From NCBI RefSeq assembly GCF_900182555.1, contig NZ_FXTH01000002.1, positions 358,025 through 422,024 on the forward strand: DNA of 64,000 bases. Reading direction: 5' to 3'. Below are positions 43,825 to 51,534 of this stretch, piece after piece; positions within the stretch are counted from its first letter, which is position 1, and each line of letters opens with the position of its first letter. A model generated the notes under the pieces. The model was not told where the DNA came from. It ran no database searches and saw only the letters and a program-made list of their open reading frames with translations. The stretch is from Fodinibius sediminis. GTDB taxonomy: Bacteria > Bacteroidota > Rhodothermia > Balneolales > Balneolaceae. The position numbers and the translations under genes are program-made.

Positions 43825-44499
43825 ATGTCATTATTCCGAGTTGATCCGCAACACCCATTTCACGGACCACATCAAGGACTACCACATGCCGAGCATGGGG
43901 CATCGTTGTCCCGCGCAAAAGCAGCCATGGTGATGATTCACGGACGGGGTGCTGGCCCACAAAGCATGTTTCCTCTTGCTGATGAATTTGCACAACCTGA
44001 TTTCCATTACAGGGCTCCCCGGGCCCATAACCATACCTGGTATCCCCACTCCTTTTTGACACCCAAAACTCAAAATAAACCAGGTATCTCCAGTGGAATA
44101 CAAGAGATTTACAATGTGCTCGACGACATAGCGGCAGGGGGCATCCCCCGAAAGAAGGTCCTACTGCTGGGCTTCTCACAAGGGGCATGTCTGGCGTCCG
44201 AATTTGCAGCTCGTCACCCGCAGAAACTGGGAGGAGTCGTCGCTCTCAGCGGCGGTTTGATCGGGCCCACTATCGACGAATTGAATTATACAGGCTCAAT
44301 GGAGCAGACCCCGGTTTTCCTGGGATGCAGCAATGTGGACCCCCATATCCCCAAAGAGCGCGTGGACAAGACGGAAGAGATTTTCCACAAGCTCGGTGCA
44401 ACTGTGACGAAGCGGATTTATGAGGGAATGGGACACACGGTAAATGAAGATGAAATAAAAACCGTCCGCGGTATCATGGCCCATGTATTAAATAGTTGA
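43825..44499 (+). CDS. alpha/beta hydrolase, MhqD/carboxylesterase type
   Basis: A 224-residue phospholipase/carboxylesterase-family protein from ATG 43825 (a TTG at 43810 is also in frame). The oxyanion region is MVMIHGRGAGP, the nucleophile elbow is GFSQGAC, the acid is in GCSNVDPHIP, and the histidine is in EGMGHTVNEDEI. No signal peptide. Pairing with the MhqO-like dioxygenase suggests joint action on ring-cleavage or quinone adducts. Confidence 0.9.
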   Translation: MSLFRVDPQHPFHGPHQGLPHAEHGASLSRAKAAMVMIHGRGAGPQSMFPLADEFAQPDFHYRAPRAHNHTWYPHSFLTPKTQNKPGISSGIQEIYNVLDDIAAGGIPRKKVLLLGFSQGACLASEFAARHPQKLGGVVALSGGLIGPTIDELNYTGSMEQTPVFLGCSNVDPHIPKERVDKTEEIFHKLGATVTKRIYEGMGHTVNEDEIKTVRGIMAHVLNS

Positions 44500-44914
44500 A
44501 TGGATCTGCTGACCTTTTAACACAGCACACTGCTATGAAAGCTAGTCGTCTTTGCACCGGTGCCAATGGTTAATATCATTTTACGGATATCAGGATAACA
44601 CTCAATAACGCCGGCAAATCGGTGAGGTATCTGAAAATAGAATACGAATGGTATTATTTTTTGACGGATGGAGCCTGATTATGACTGAGATAATATCCCA
44701 CGACCTCAGTATATCACTATGCTGGATGCTTCGGTGGATGTTGAAATGAAAAATGGACCAATACAATGGTTTTCTACCGGCGATATATTTGCTGGTGGAA
44801 GAGGTAACGGATCACGGACTTAAACAACGTGGTAGATAAGAAGTCCCGAACCTCTGTGTTTGTGACGCTGAATAAAAAACTTATACTATCCTTAAACCAT
44901 AACCGATTTAAAAA
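44500..44914. other. intergenic stretch holding a cupin remnant
   Basis: Apart from the decayed cupin gene at 44674-44839, nothing recognisable is present. Traces of the upstream part of that gene (a TDGA-like segment near 44660) are in another frame. Confidence 0.45.
44674..44839 (+). pseudogene. decayed cupin-domain gene
   Basis: The frame reads PDYD, a TGA stop at 44686-44688 where family members often have Trp, then DNIPRPQYITMLDASVDVEM and QWFSTGD. It is frameshifted near 44785-44789, after which the frame ending at 44839 gives LLVEEVTDHGLKQRGR. The joined reading matches the small cupin family with a PRRQ-L-G-V-E, GPGDVLLVEDTTGKGH pattern. There is no intact N-terminus. At least two lesions make it a pseudogene. 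Confidence 0.7.
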
Positions 44915-45496
44915 ATGAATGCAGCTTCAGATAACAATCAGGACATCAAAATTCTGGCATTTGCCGGAAGTCTCCGCAGCGGATCCTATAATAAAGCCAT
45001 ACTGCGAGCAGCAAAAAAACTTGCCCCGAAATCAATGAATATCCATATTTTTGATCTGGAAGGTATTCCGCTCTACAATGCGGATGTGGAGGCCAACGGG
45101 GATCCCGGGCGAGTAATGGAATTCAAGGAAGCGATCCGCAGATCGGATGGGCTTCTTATTGCAACGCCCGAATACAACCATGGGGTTCCTGCTGTCACAA
45201 AAAATGCGATTGACTGGGCTTCACGGCCGGCAAAAAACGCGCCGTTGAATGAAAAACCCGTTGGAATTCTCGGTGCCTCACCCGGCAGGACGGGTTCTGC
45301 GCGCGGACAAAGCCAGTTGCGACAGGCTTTTGAATTCACCAATTCGTACTGTATGCCTCAACCGGAAATACTGGTGTCACTTGCCCATAAGAAATTTGAC
45401 AATGATGGAGCCTTGACAGACGAAACCACCAGAAAATATCTGGAAAAGTATTTGGAAGCGCTCTATGACTGGATAAATAAATTCTCAGACCAATAA
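44915..45496 (+). CDS. NADPH-dependent FMN reductase / quinone reductase
   Basis: A 193-residue flavodoxin-fold reductase. The FMN phosphate loop is GSLRSGSYNKAILR, and PEYNHGVPAVTKNAIDWAS is the family signature that packs on the isoalloxazine ring. GASPGRTGSARGQSQLRQ follows. Such enzymes reduce quinones, azo dyes or chromate and fit with the MhqO/MhqD genes just upstream. Confidence 0.92.
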   Translation: MNAASDNNQDIKILAFAGSLRSGSYNKAILRAAKKLAPKSMNIHIFDLEGIPLYNADVEANGDPGRVMEFKEAIRRSDGLLIATPEYNHGVPAVTKNAIDWASRPAKNAPLNEKPVGILGASPGRTGSARGQSQLRQAFEFTNSYCMPQPEILVSLAHKKFDNDGALTDETTRKYLEKYLEALYDWINKFSDQ

Positions 45497-45947
45497 AGAG
45501 ACCATCCAAAGGAGCAGGATGAGAAAAGAATATCCCTCGGCCTGGATATCTGCAAAAGCAGCACGAGTCGCTTGAAACTGAAGCTATTATGAGCGATACC
45601 CCCAATCACACAGTTATTACTGGGGGGCTGAATCCATCATTATTGACATTAACGCTGATCCATGATCGTATGGCCGGAATATCCCTTTTTAAGAAGCAGA
45701 CAGCACCGTTGCACCTATGGGTTTTAAGCAATAAAAATTTTACAAAGGAAAAATAACCTTAATAGCACTGAAGATGAAGTGAAAAGTATACTGAGTGTGT
45801 TTAGATTGAACAGTGCAAACCTGCCGGAATGGCTTGATAAAATCAACTAATGCTGCATTGGGAAACAACCTCTACCCTCTTACTGTATAGACTATCACTC
45901 TTTGAATTTTTACATTGGATCAGCGCCCACGCTAAACCTTCTATTGT
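45497..45947. other. non-coding stretch, unassigned remnants
   Basis: No intact gene is recognised. A 55-codon frame from 45589 and a segment ending in LNSANLPEWLDKIN before 45850 look protein-like and lie in different frames, as if parts of one broken gene. I cannot name the family. Confidence 0.4.
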
Positions 45948-46526
45948 ATGTTTGATCAACTGTATAAAAGTATCCATGACCATGTTGCGTTGTCTGATGA
46001 TGAATGGGAACGGTGCAAAAACAATTTCCGTCCCAAGCGGATGCTCAAACGGCAATTTCTGCTCCAGGAAGGTGATGTTTGCCGCGAGCTGGCGTTTGTA
46101 GAGAAGGGAGCACTCTGTTCGTACTCCGTAGATTCAAAGGGCAGTCAACATGTTTTGCGTTTTGCGTTTGACGGCTGGTGGATTGCCGATCTGCAAAGCT
46201 TTTTCACCCAAAAGCCATCTACAGTGAATACTGAAGTTCTCGAAGACAGTGAACTGCTTGTACTGGACAGAAAAAATCACGAGAGGCTTCTGAATGAAAT
46301 TCCAGCCTATGAGCGATACCATCGCATTATCCTTCAGAATGCCTATGTAGCCTTGCAGCAACGCCTGGAAAATGCGTTGGGACTTACGGCCGAGGAAAAG
46401 TATACCCGCCTGATCAAACATAATCCCGAATTTCTGAATCGCGTACCCCTCAATCTGGTAGCCTCTTATCTTGGTATTAGCCCTGAAACACTGAGCCGTG
46501 TTCGCAGTAATTTTACCGCTAAATAA
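45948..46526 (+). CDS. Crp/Fnr-family transcriptional regulator
   Basis: The 192 residues have a cyclic-nucleotide-binding-like beta-roll (about 25-115, RQFLLQEGDVCRELAFVEKG) and a dimer helix. The compact C-terminal helix-turn-helix VASYLGISPETLSRVRSNF has the recognition helix with Glu, Ser and Arg as in Fnr (E-x-x-S-R). That motif fits TTGAT half-sites, which occur perfectly upstream of yceI and the MhqO-like gene. The N-terminal cysteine cluster of E. coli Fnr is absent (cysteines only at 23, 45, 57), so it probably does not hold the same iron-sulfur sensor. Confidence 0.92.
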   Translation: MFDQLYKSIHDHVALSDDEWERCKNNFRPKRMLKRQFLLQEGDVCRELAFVEKGALCSYSVDSKGSQHVLRFAFDGWWIADLQSFFTQKPSTVNTEVLEDSELLVLDRKNHERLLNEIPAYERYHRIILQNAYVALQQRLENALGLTAEEKYTRLIKHNPEFLNRVPLNLVASYLGISPETLSRVRSNFTAK

Positions 46527-46871
46527 ACCCCTGCTGAAGGAACTCATCTCCTTCAATAACCGACTTGACAAACGGGTCAATCGCAATCAATGATAATTCG
46601 TTTCCGGGGCACCGCTTACGGCATACGCAGCCTGTCTTTTCGCCTATTTTGGTCTCGCAGCACGTCGGGTATCTCATCGTGACTTTTTTCTGTCGTATCG
46701 CGGTTTTTAACAAATGATTTCAGACTTTACTTCACTAGACCCTTAATAAATAATCCTTTGTTATCTTCAGCCACCTGTTGGATATCCTTGGTAATCACAG
46801 TCTAAAGTTGAAGCCAATTCAAACGATCAGCGCAGAACTCAATGCCGCGCTCTAATTAAACAAACCCTGCA
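46527..46871. other. non-coding stretch with one small uncertain frame
   Basis: A 64-codon minus-strand frame (46519-46713) contains six cysteines (TCCETKIGEKTGCVCRKRC near its middle) but overlaps the end of the regulator gene and has no recognised family. An imperfect inverted repeat TTGAA-N5-TTCAA lies at 46808-46822, 50 bases before the next gene. Confidence 0.35.
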
Positions 46872-47363
46872 ATGAATAATGAATACACCACACCTGCTGA
46901 AACCAGTATCGGGCACGTGCATTTGAAAGTGTCTGACCTGGACCGGGCACTCGAATTTTACCGCGGGCTGCTGGGCTTTGAGCTGACCACCATGTATGGC
47001 GAAAATGCGGCTTTTCTGTCAGCCGGCGGCTATCATCATCACATTGGACTCAATACCTGGCACAGCAAGGGTAGTTCGCCCGCCCCCCGCAACAGTGCCG
47101 GGTTGTATCACACTGCCATTCTGTATCCCACAAGAAAAGACCTGGCCGTAATTCTACAGCGGCTGATGGATGCGGACTATCCCATCAGTGGAGCCAGTGA
47201 TCACGGCGTCTCAGAAGCCGTATACCTGGAAGACCCGGATGGCAATGGGGTGGAGCTCTACCGTGATCGTCCCAAAAAGGAATGGGAATATGCCGCGGAC
47301 GGTTCAGTCAGGATGGTCACCCGTCCACTCGATCTGCAGAGTCTGCTTAGTGAGTTGGATTAA
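46872..47363 (+). CDS. VOC-family (glyoxalase/extradiol dioxygenase-like) protein
   Basis: The 163-residue single VOC protein resembles CatE-type catechol dioxygenases. It starts with SIGHVHLKVSDLDRALEFY, has GGYHHHIGLNTW and GLYHTAILYP, and ends with SEAVYLEDPDGNGVELYRDRP. Candidate metal ligands are His in GHVHL, His in LYHTA and Glu in VELYRD. It is in the same redox/aromatic neighbourhood as the MhqO-like gene; the substrate is unknown. Confidence 0.9.
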   Translation: MNNEYTTPAETSIGHVHLKVSDLDRALEFYRGLLGFELTTMYGENAAFLSAGGYHHHIGLNTWHSKGSSPAPRNSAGLYHTAILYPTRKDLAVILQRLMDADYPISGASDHGVSEAVYLEDPDGNGVELYRDRPKKEWEYAADGSVRMVTRPLDLQSLLSELD

Positions 47364-47580
47364 AAACACTTTTCTGTCATACAATCAATCCTCCTGACCT
47401 CCTACTCCAAGGAGGAACTCATTTAGCAGAGAAAGGGTACAGTAGCTTTCAATGATTATTGATTCTCAAAAATACCTCTTGGAGAAGAGAGATTTAGGGG
47501 AGATTGAATCTCTGCTAAAGTACAGAAATTTAAATTGTAATCGGAAAACACAGGTTAATCAGGAATACCTGTATTAACTT
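47364..47580. other. intergenic stretch with an inverted repeat
   Basis: No gene is seen. An 11-base inverted pair (TTTAGCAGAGA at 47422-47432, TCTCTGCTAAA at 47509-47519) is separated by 76 bases. Confidence 0.45.
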
Positions 47581-47982
47581 ATAAAGAAATTGAAAATCAC
47601 ATACTGGATCGCAACTGGAATCTTCAGTGCCATGATGCTTTTCCGTGCGGTAACGTATTTTACCAGCTCGCAAATGGCCCAAATCTTTGAGCACCTGGGA
47701 TTCCCCGATTATTTCGATGAGAACTGGGCATAACCCAAATAATCGGCCTAATGCTGTCGCTTGCCCCATTTACAGGACATCTCAAAAAGTGGGTCTTGCC
47801 GGCTTTAGCATCAACATGATTTCGACGGTCATCGCGCACGATGTTTTGGGCGATCCCGTATCGGTGGAATTTACGCCCTTCTCTTTTTGGTCGTATTAAC
47901 GGTTCCGTATCAGATGCTCCGCACGCTGGATGAAGAAGGTAACCCTGCTTTTGTAGCGAATCTGATACCTTCAACTTTGTAG
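47581..47982 (+). pseudogene. decayed DoxX-family membrane protein gene
   Basis: Successive frames give KKLKITYWIATGIFSAMML then IFEHLGFPDYF; ELGITQIIGLMLSLAP then GHLKKWVL; GFSINMISTVIAHDVLGDP; and LTVPYQMLRTLDEEG, ending at TAG 47982. Joined, they match a DoxX-like four-span protein. Three frameshifts (near 47712-47720, 47798 and 47876-47882) break the frame, and no good start codon remains. DoxX-like proteins usually belong to redox or respiratory-stress clusters, which fits the neighbours. Confidence 0.75.
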
Positions 47983-48153
47983 AAAGAACTCCCACCTGTC
48001 CAGGGCCAACAAGTGATGCAGGGCACGGCCCCTTGAATTTTCCTCTTTCTTTTACTGGATCGAGTGTTTTTTTGAAATAACTGAAAGTGGCAGGGCGGTA
48101 AAGTATATTGTTAGCAATAGAACAATTACACCGTAATAAATATAAGGGTGAAT

Positions 48154-48912
48154 ATGATGAAACAATTAGAAAACAAAGTATCCATTGTAACAGGCGCAGC
48201 TGCAGGCATAGGAAAAGCAACCGCCCTGTTGCTGGCCAAAGAAGGTGCAAAAGTGGTAGTAAGTGATATTGCGGAAGATGAAGGAAAAAAGGTTGTCAAC
48301 GATATTGAAAACAATGGCGGAAAAGCTCTATTTGTTAAAGCTGATACCTCCAGGCCGAAAGATCATGAGAAGCTGGTTCAAAAAACAGTGCATGAATTTG
48401 GACAGCTGGATATTGCCATCAACAATGCCGGCATCGGAGGTCCGCAGGAACCAGTAGGTGAATACCCGGTTGATGGATGGGACAACGTCATCGGCATTAA
48501 TCTTTCAGGGGTCTTTTACGGGATGAATCAGCAGATTCCCGCCATGCTCGACTCCGGAGGCGGCAGCATCATTAATATGGCATCCATTCTTGGCTCAGTA
48601 GGTACGCCCGGTGCTGCCGGCTATGTAGCCGCCAAGCACGGAGTTGTGGGCCTCACCAAAGGTGCCTCCCTGGAATACGCCGCACAAAACATTCGGATAA
48701 ATGCCATTGGACCCGGCTATATCTATACCAACCTGGTCAACGAAGAAACAATGGGTAAAGAAGGCATCAAATCCCTCGAAAAGCTGCACCCCATGGGCAG
48801 ACTGGGTGAGGCGGAAGAAGTCGCTCAGCTGGTACTGTGGCTGGCCTCTGATCAATCCTCATTTGTTACCGGCAGTTACTATCCGGTTGACGGTGGCTAC
48901 CTGGCACAATAG
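48154..48912 (+). CDS. short-chain dehydrogenase/reductase
   Basis: A 252-residue classical SDR from ATG 48154 (a GTG at 48148 is in frame), with AGGG-type ribosome-binding site upstream. The NAD(P) motif is TGAAAGIGKA, NNAGIGG is the NNAG motif, and the catalytic Ser (NMASILGS) and Y-x-x-x-K (YVAAK) are present. The C-terminus SSFVTGSYYPVDGGYLAQ is typical. The acidic residue after the second strand (SDIAEDEG) suggests NAD preference. Substrate not known. Confidence 0.93.
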   Translation: MMKQLENKVSIVTGAAAGIGKATALLLAKEGAKVVVSDIAEDEGKKVVNDIENNGGKALFVKADTSRPKDHEKLVQKTVHEFGQLDIAINNAGIGGPQEPVGEYPVDGWDNVIGINLSGVFYGMNQQIPAMLDSGGGSIINMASILGSVGTPGAAGYVAAKHGVVGLTKGASLEYAAQNIRINAIGPGYIYTNLVNEETMGKEGIKSLEKLHPMGRLGEAEEVAQLVLWLASDQSSFVTGSYYPVDGGYLAQ

Positions 48913-49459
48913 TACTTATATGTGAAATATCGATAACAGAGACCTGGCTTTCCCACCTGTTGTTCAGACACTCGGGCTGGTGGATCCGGTACCTCTCATT
49001 GAAGCCTTAGTGGCCATAACTACATAAAACTGGCAACAGGCAGTCATTAAGCGGGGAACGATATGCAGATAAAAATATTCTCATTATCAGCGGCGTGTAT
49101 TACGGACTGCCCCTCACCAAAGCAGGTAAAATAGAAAAAAGGTATCCCCCTCCTGTCGTGGGATAAAACAATCAGCGTTATTTCCATCACGGCTGTACCA
49201 GGTAGCGGCAGGATAGCTAGGAGTTTCATCAATTTGTAGCCCGTCCTGCCGTAATCATGGCAAAGGCTGCCGAAAGGAGCATTGGCAAGAACAGGTCCTT
49301 GGCTAACCTTAATAAGACTTAAAAAAATCGGACAATTGACGAATACCACCTGGTACCCCCCCCTGAAAATAATCAGCTGGATTCTTTTGCAAAGACCTCC
49401 TTTGGGCTTAGTTTATTGTAAAGTTTTTCACTGACGAAGAAATCCCACTAAAATACCAT
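48913..49459. other. non-coding stretch, nothing recognised
   Basis: No intact gene, tRNA or strong hairpin is seen in these ~550 bases. Short frame fragments exist on the plus strand, but none could be matched to a family. Confidence 0.4.
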
Positions 49460-50311
49460 ATGGAAAATAATAATAACAACCAGGCGCCCCACCAAAAACG
49501 CTTGGAAGAAAAAGCCAAAAAGGCCAAAACTTCAAAAAGTTACAGCGACATTCTGAGCACCGTTATCCACGAAGGAGAAGCGATGTTTTCCCTGAATAAC
49601 AAGACCGTATTTCTAAGTTCTATTGTTGCCGGCCTGGAAATAGGTTTCAGCTACCTTTTGGTTTGTGCCCTGTTCTTTTTTTGGGAAGGAACCCTCCCAA
49701 ACAGTGCCATATTCCAATTGTTCAGCATTGTTTACCCCGTAGGCTTTATCATGGTGATCGTTGGAAAATCGGCGTTATTTACGGAACAGACCTCTATTTT
49801 AGTACTGCCTGTTTTAAACGGTCAGCGAAGTATATGGGAACTACTTCGTATGTGGGCAAATGTAATTATCGGTAATATTATAGGCGGGATCATCTTTGCA
49901 ATTTTTATCAGCTATTTAGCCCCCCGAATGAATTTGTTCACACATCAAACCATGGCAACAATTGGGGAGCACATCCTTAGTTATAACCACTTGGTTATCT
50001 TTTTAAGTGCTATAACGGCGGGATGGCTTATGGGTCTGTTGACCTGGCTTCTGAGCTCCATCGTGAACTCAATTACCCGGATTGCATTGATTGCGATGAT
50101 TACGGCGATCATCGGCTTTGGCGGATTGCATCACAGTATTGTTGGTAATATTGAGGTATTCGGGGCATTCCTGTTTTCTGATACTATCTCCTTTCTTGAT
50201 TATATAACATTTCTGGCTATTGCACTCACAGGAAATGGTGTTGGAGGTGCCATCGTTGTAGCCCTGTTTAAATACCGCGTGTTTCAATCTAATTTTATTG
50301 AAAACGAATAG
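49460..50311 (+). CDS. formate/nitrite transporter (FNT) family channel
   Basis: A 283-residue protein with a charged N-terminus (Lys/Glu-rich, about 35 residues) and six membrane segments. The FNT signature is in VGKSALFTEQTSILVLPVL and in the second half IGFGGLHHSIVGNIEVFGA, which holds the channel histidine region. It is closer to the YfdC-like branch than to FocA/NirC. The substrate is a small anion, unproven. It is the last intact gene before a 1.2-kb stretch with a decayed gene. Confidence 0.88.
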   Translation: MENNNNNQAPHQKRLEEKAKKAKTSKSYSDILSTVIHEGEAMFSLNNKTVFLSSIVAGLEIGFSYLLVCALFFFWEGTLPNSAIFQLFSIVYPVGFIMVIVGKSALFTEQTSILVLPVLNGQRSIWELLRMWANVIIGNIIGGIIFAIFISYLAPRMNLFTHQTMATIGEHILSYNHLVIFLSAITAGWLMGLLTWLLSSIVNSITRIALIAMITAIIGFGGLHHSIVGNIEVFGAFLFSDTISFLDYITFLAIALTGNGVGGAIVVALFKYRVFQSNFIENE

Positions 50312-50699
50312 AGAATTGCCTCTTGAGATACATCAAATCTATTTTCTGTTGAATACCAATGGAGCAGTAGCGATGGTGTAATAAATCAAATAGAAATAAT
50401 ACCATCTACCATACAGTACATGAGATATACCTGCAAAAAATGGCACCAAGTTTCCACCCGGTCAGAAGTTCAATCTCACAGTATAACACCTGGTAATTTT
50501 GACTGCTTTCGCCAGGTTTTTTAAAGTCAAAATCTAATGATTTGGAAAGTACCGGGATACATTTTACGGCTGATGCGGGGGCTTCATTACACGTTATGCC
50601 CCCTGCTCCAATTGATTTTCAATGCAGGAGAATATTGGCAGTCGGATATGTTATAAGAATCTGGTAACAAGAATCAGGGTAAGCAAATCTATACCATCA
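50312..50699. other. intergenic stretch with an Fnr-like box and a weak hairpin
   Basis: TTGAGATACATCAA (50323-50336) differs by one base from TTGAT-N4-ATCAA. A weak terminator-like hairpin (ACCTGG at 50488-50493 with CCAGGT at 50512-50517, then a T run) follows. No intact gene. Confidence 0.4.
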
Positions 50700-51361
50700 A
50701 TATAATTGAACTTTCTGGGTATCAGTTCCTGGCTACAGCCGAGGACCTTGGAACCTTTACCTTTGCCGTATCAGGGACAACGGCGGCTATTCAAAATCGC
50801 TATTATTTATATGGAATTCTCGTATTGGCTTTTGTTACGGCCAGTGGAGGGAGACGATCCGTGATATGCTGGTTGGAAATTTGCCCGTGAGCTGACTGAT
50901 AAACTCGCGGCCAATCTGGTCAGTATTTGCCGGTTTTTTGCTCACGGTCATTCTGCACAGCCACATGCAAAAAATACAGAGCTGGATTTTATTTTTTTAT
51001 GCTGTGGGTCTGGGATTTTCACGGTAATGGGTATTCCGGTTGGCCTCAATGCTGAAATAGATATTGGTATCGCAATTGCGCTGGGAACCATTACCGGGTG
51101 GTTGGGAGGAGTTGTGCGGGATGCTCTATCGGGATCCACTCCCTTGATCTTTCGCAGGGAGATTTACGCCACGTCTTCTATCATAGGTGGTTTGCTTTAT
51201 GCAGGTCTTCTTTTCCAATTTGGCAAAAGCCAATATGGATACGATTGACAGCGATAATAAGCACCACTGGAATAAGATTTATGGCGTACCACTACCAGCC
51301 TGACTTACCGCATTTTGCTATAAATAAGCTGAAGAAACTATCCGGAATTGAAAGAACATAG
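50700..51361 (+). pseudogene. decayed TRIC-channel (UPF0126) membrane protein gene
   Basis: Joined frames give DLGTFTFAVSGTTAAIQN, YYLYGILVLAFVTASGG, IRDMLVGNLPV, SVFAGFLLTVILHSHMQ, then GIPVGLNAEIDIGIAIALGT, GVVRDALSGSTPLIFRREIY and RFMAYHYQPDLP. These are the two repeats of a bacterial TRIC cation channel, including both GG-x-x-RD motifs. Lesions are a frameshift near 50850-50857, a TGA at 50893-50895 (family Trp position), a lost base in the T run 51016-51019 and another near 51245. Clearly inactive. Confidence 0.82.
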
Positions 51362-51471
51362 AACATCCGGGACTTCATCTGCAGATGGTAATTTACTCTG
51401 TCCCTGCTCTTATGGCTGGCATCCCGCATTGCGTAGGTTTGGGGGAATGATCAACAGGGCGCCATGTTTCA

Positions 51472-51534
51472 AAAAACAAGCCTCACCTGCCCCGTCTAAA
51501 GCGCCCAGGTGGAACAGGCTGTTTTGAGATGCCC
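51472..51534 (-). terminator. possible terminator overlapping the sulfatase stop
   Basis: On the minus strand an imperfect inverted repeat around CACCTG/CAGGTG and AACA/TGTT spans the end of the gene and runs into six Ts. It is weak because of bulges. Confidence 0.35.

Noticed and set aside
45589..45756. 55-codon frame starting MSDTPNH
   Set aside because: Could be a piece of a broken gene, but no family could be named and the next segment continues in another frame.
46519..46713. Cysteine-rich 64-codon minus-strand frame
   Set aside because: Overlaps the regulator stop codon, no recognised family, no upstream signals; described only in the region note.
47422..47519. 11-base inverted repeat as a terminator or IS end
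   Set aside because: The 76-base gap and absence of a T run or transposase make either role unsupported.
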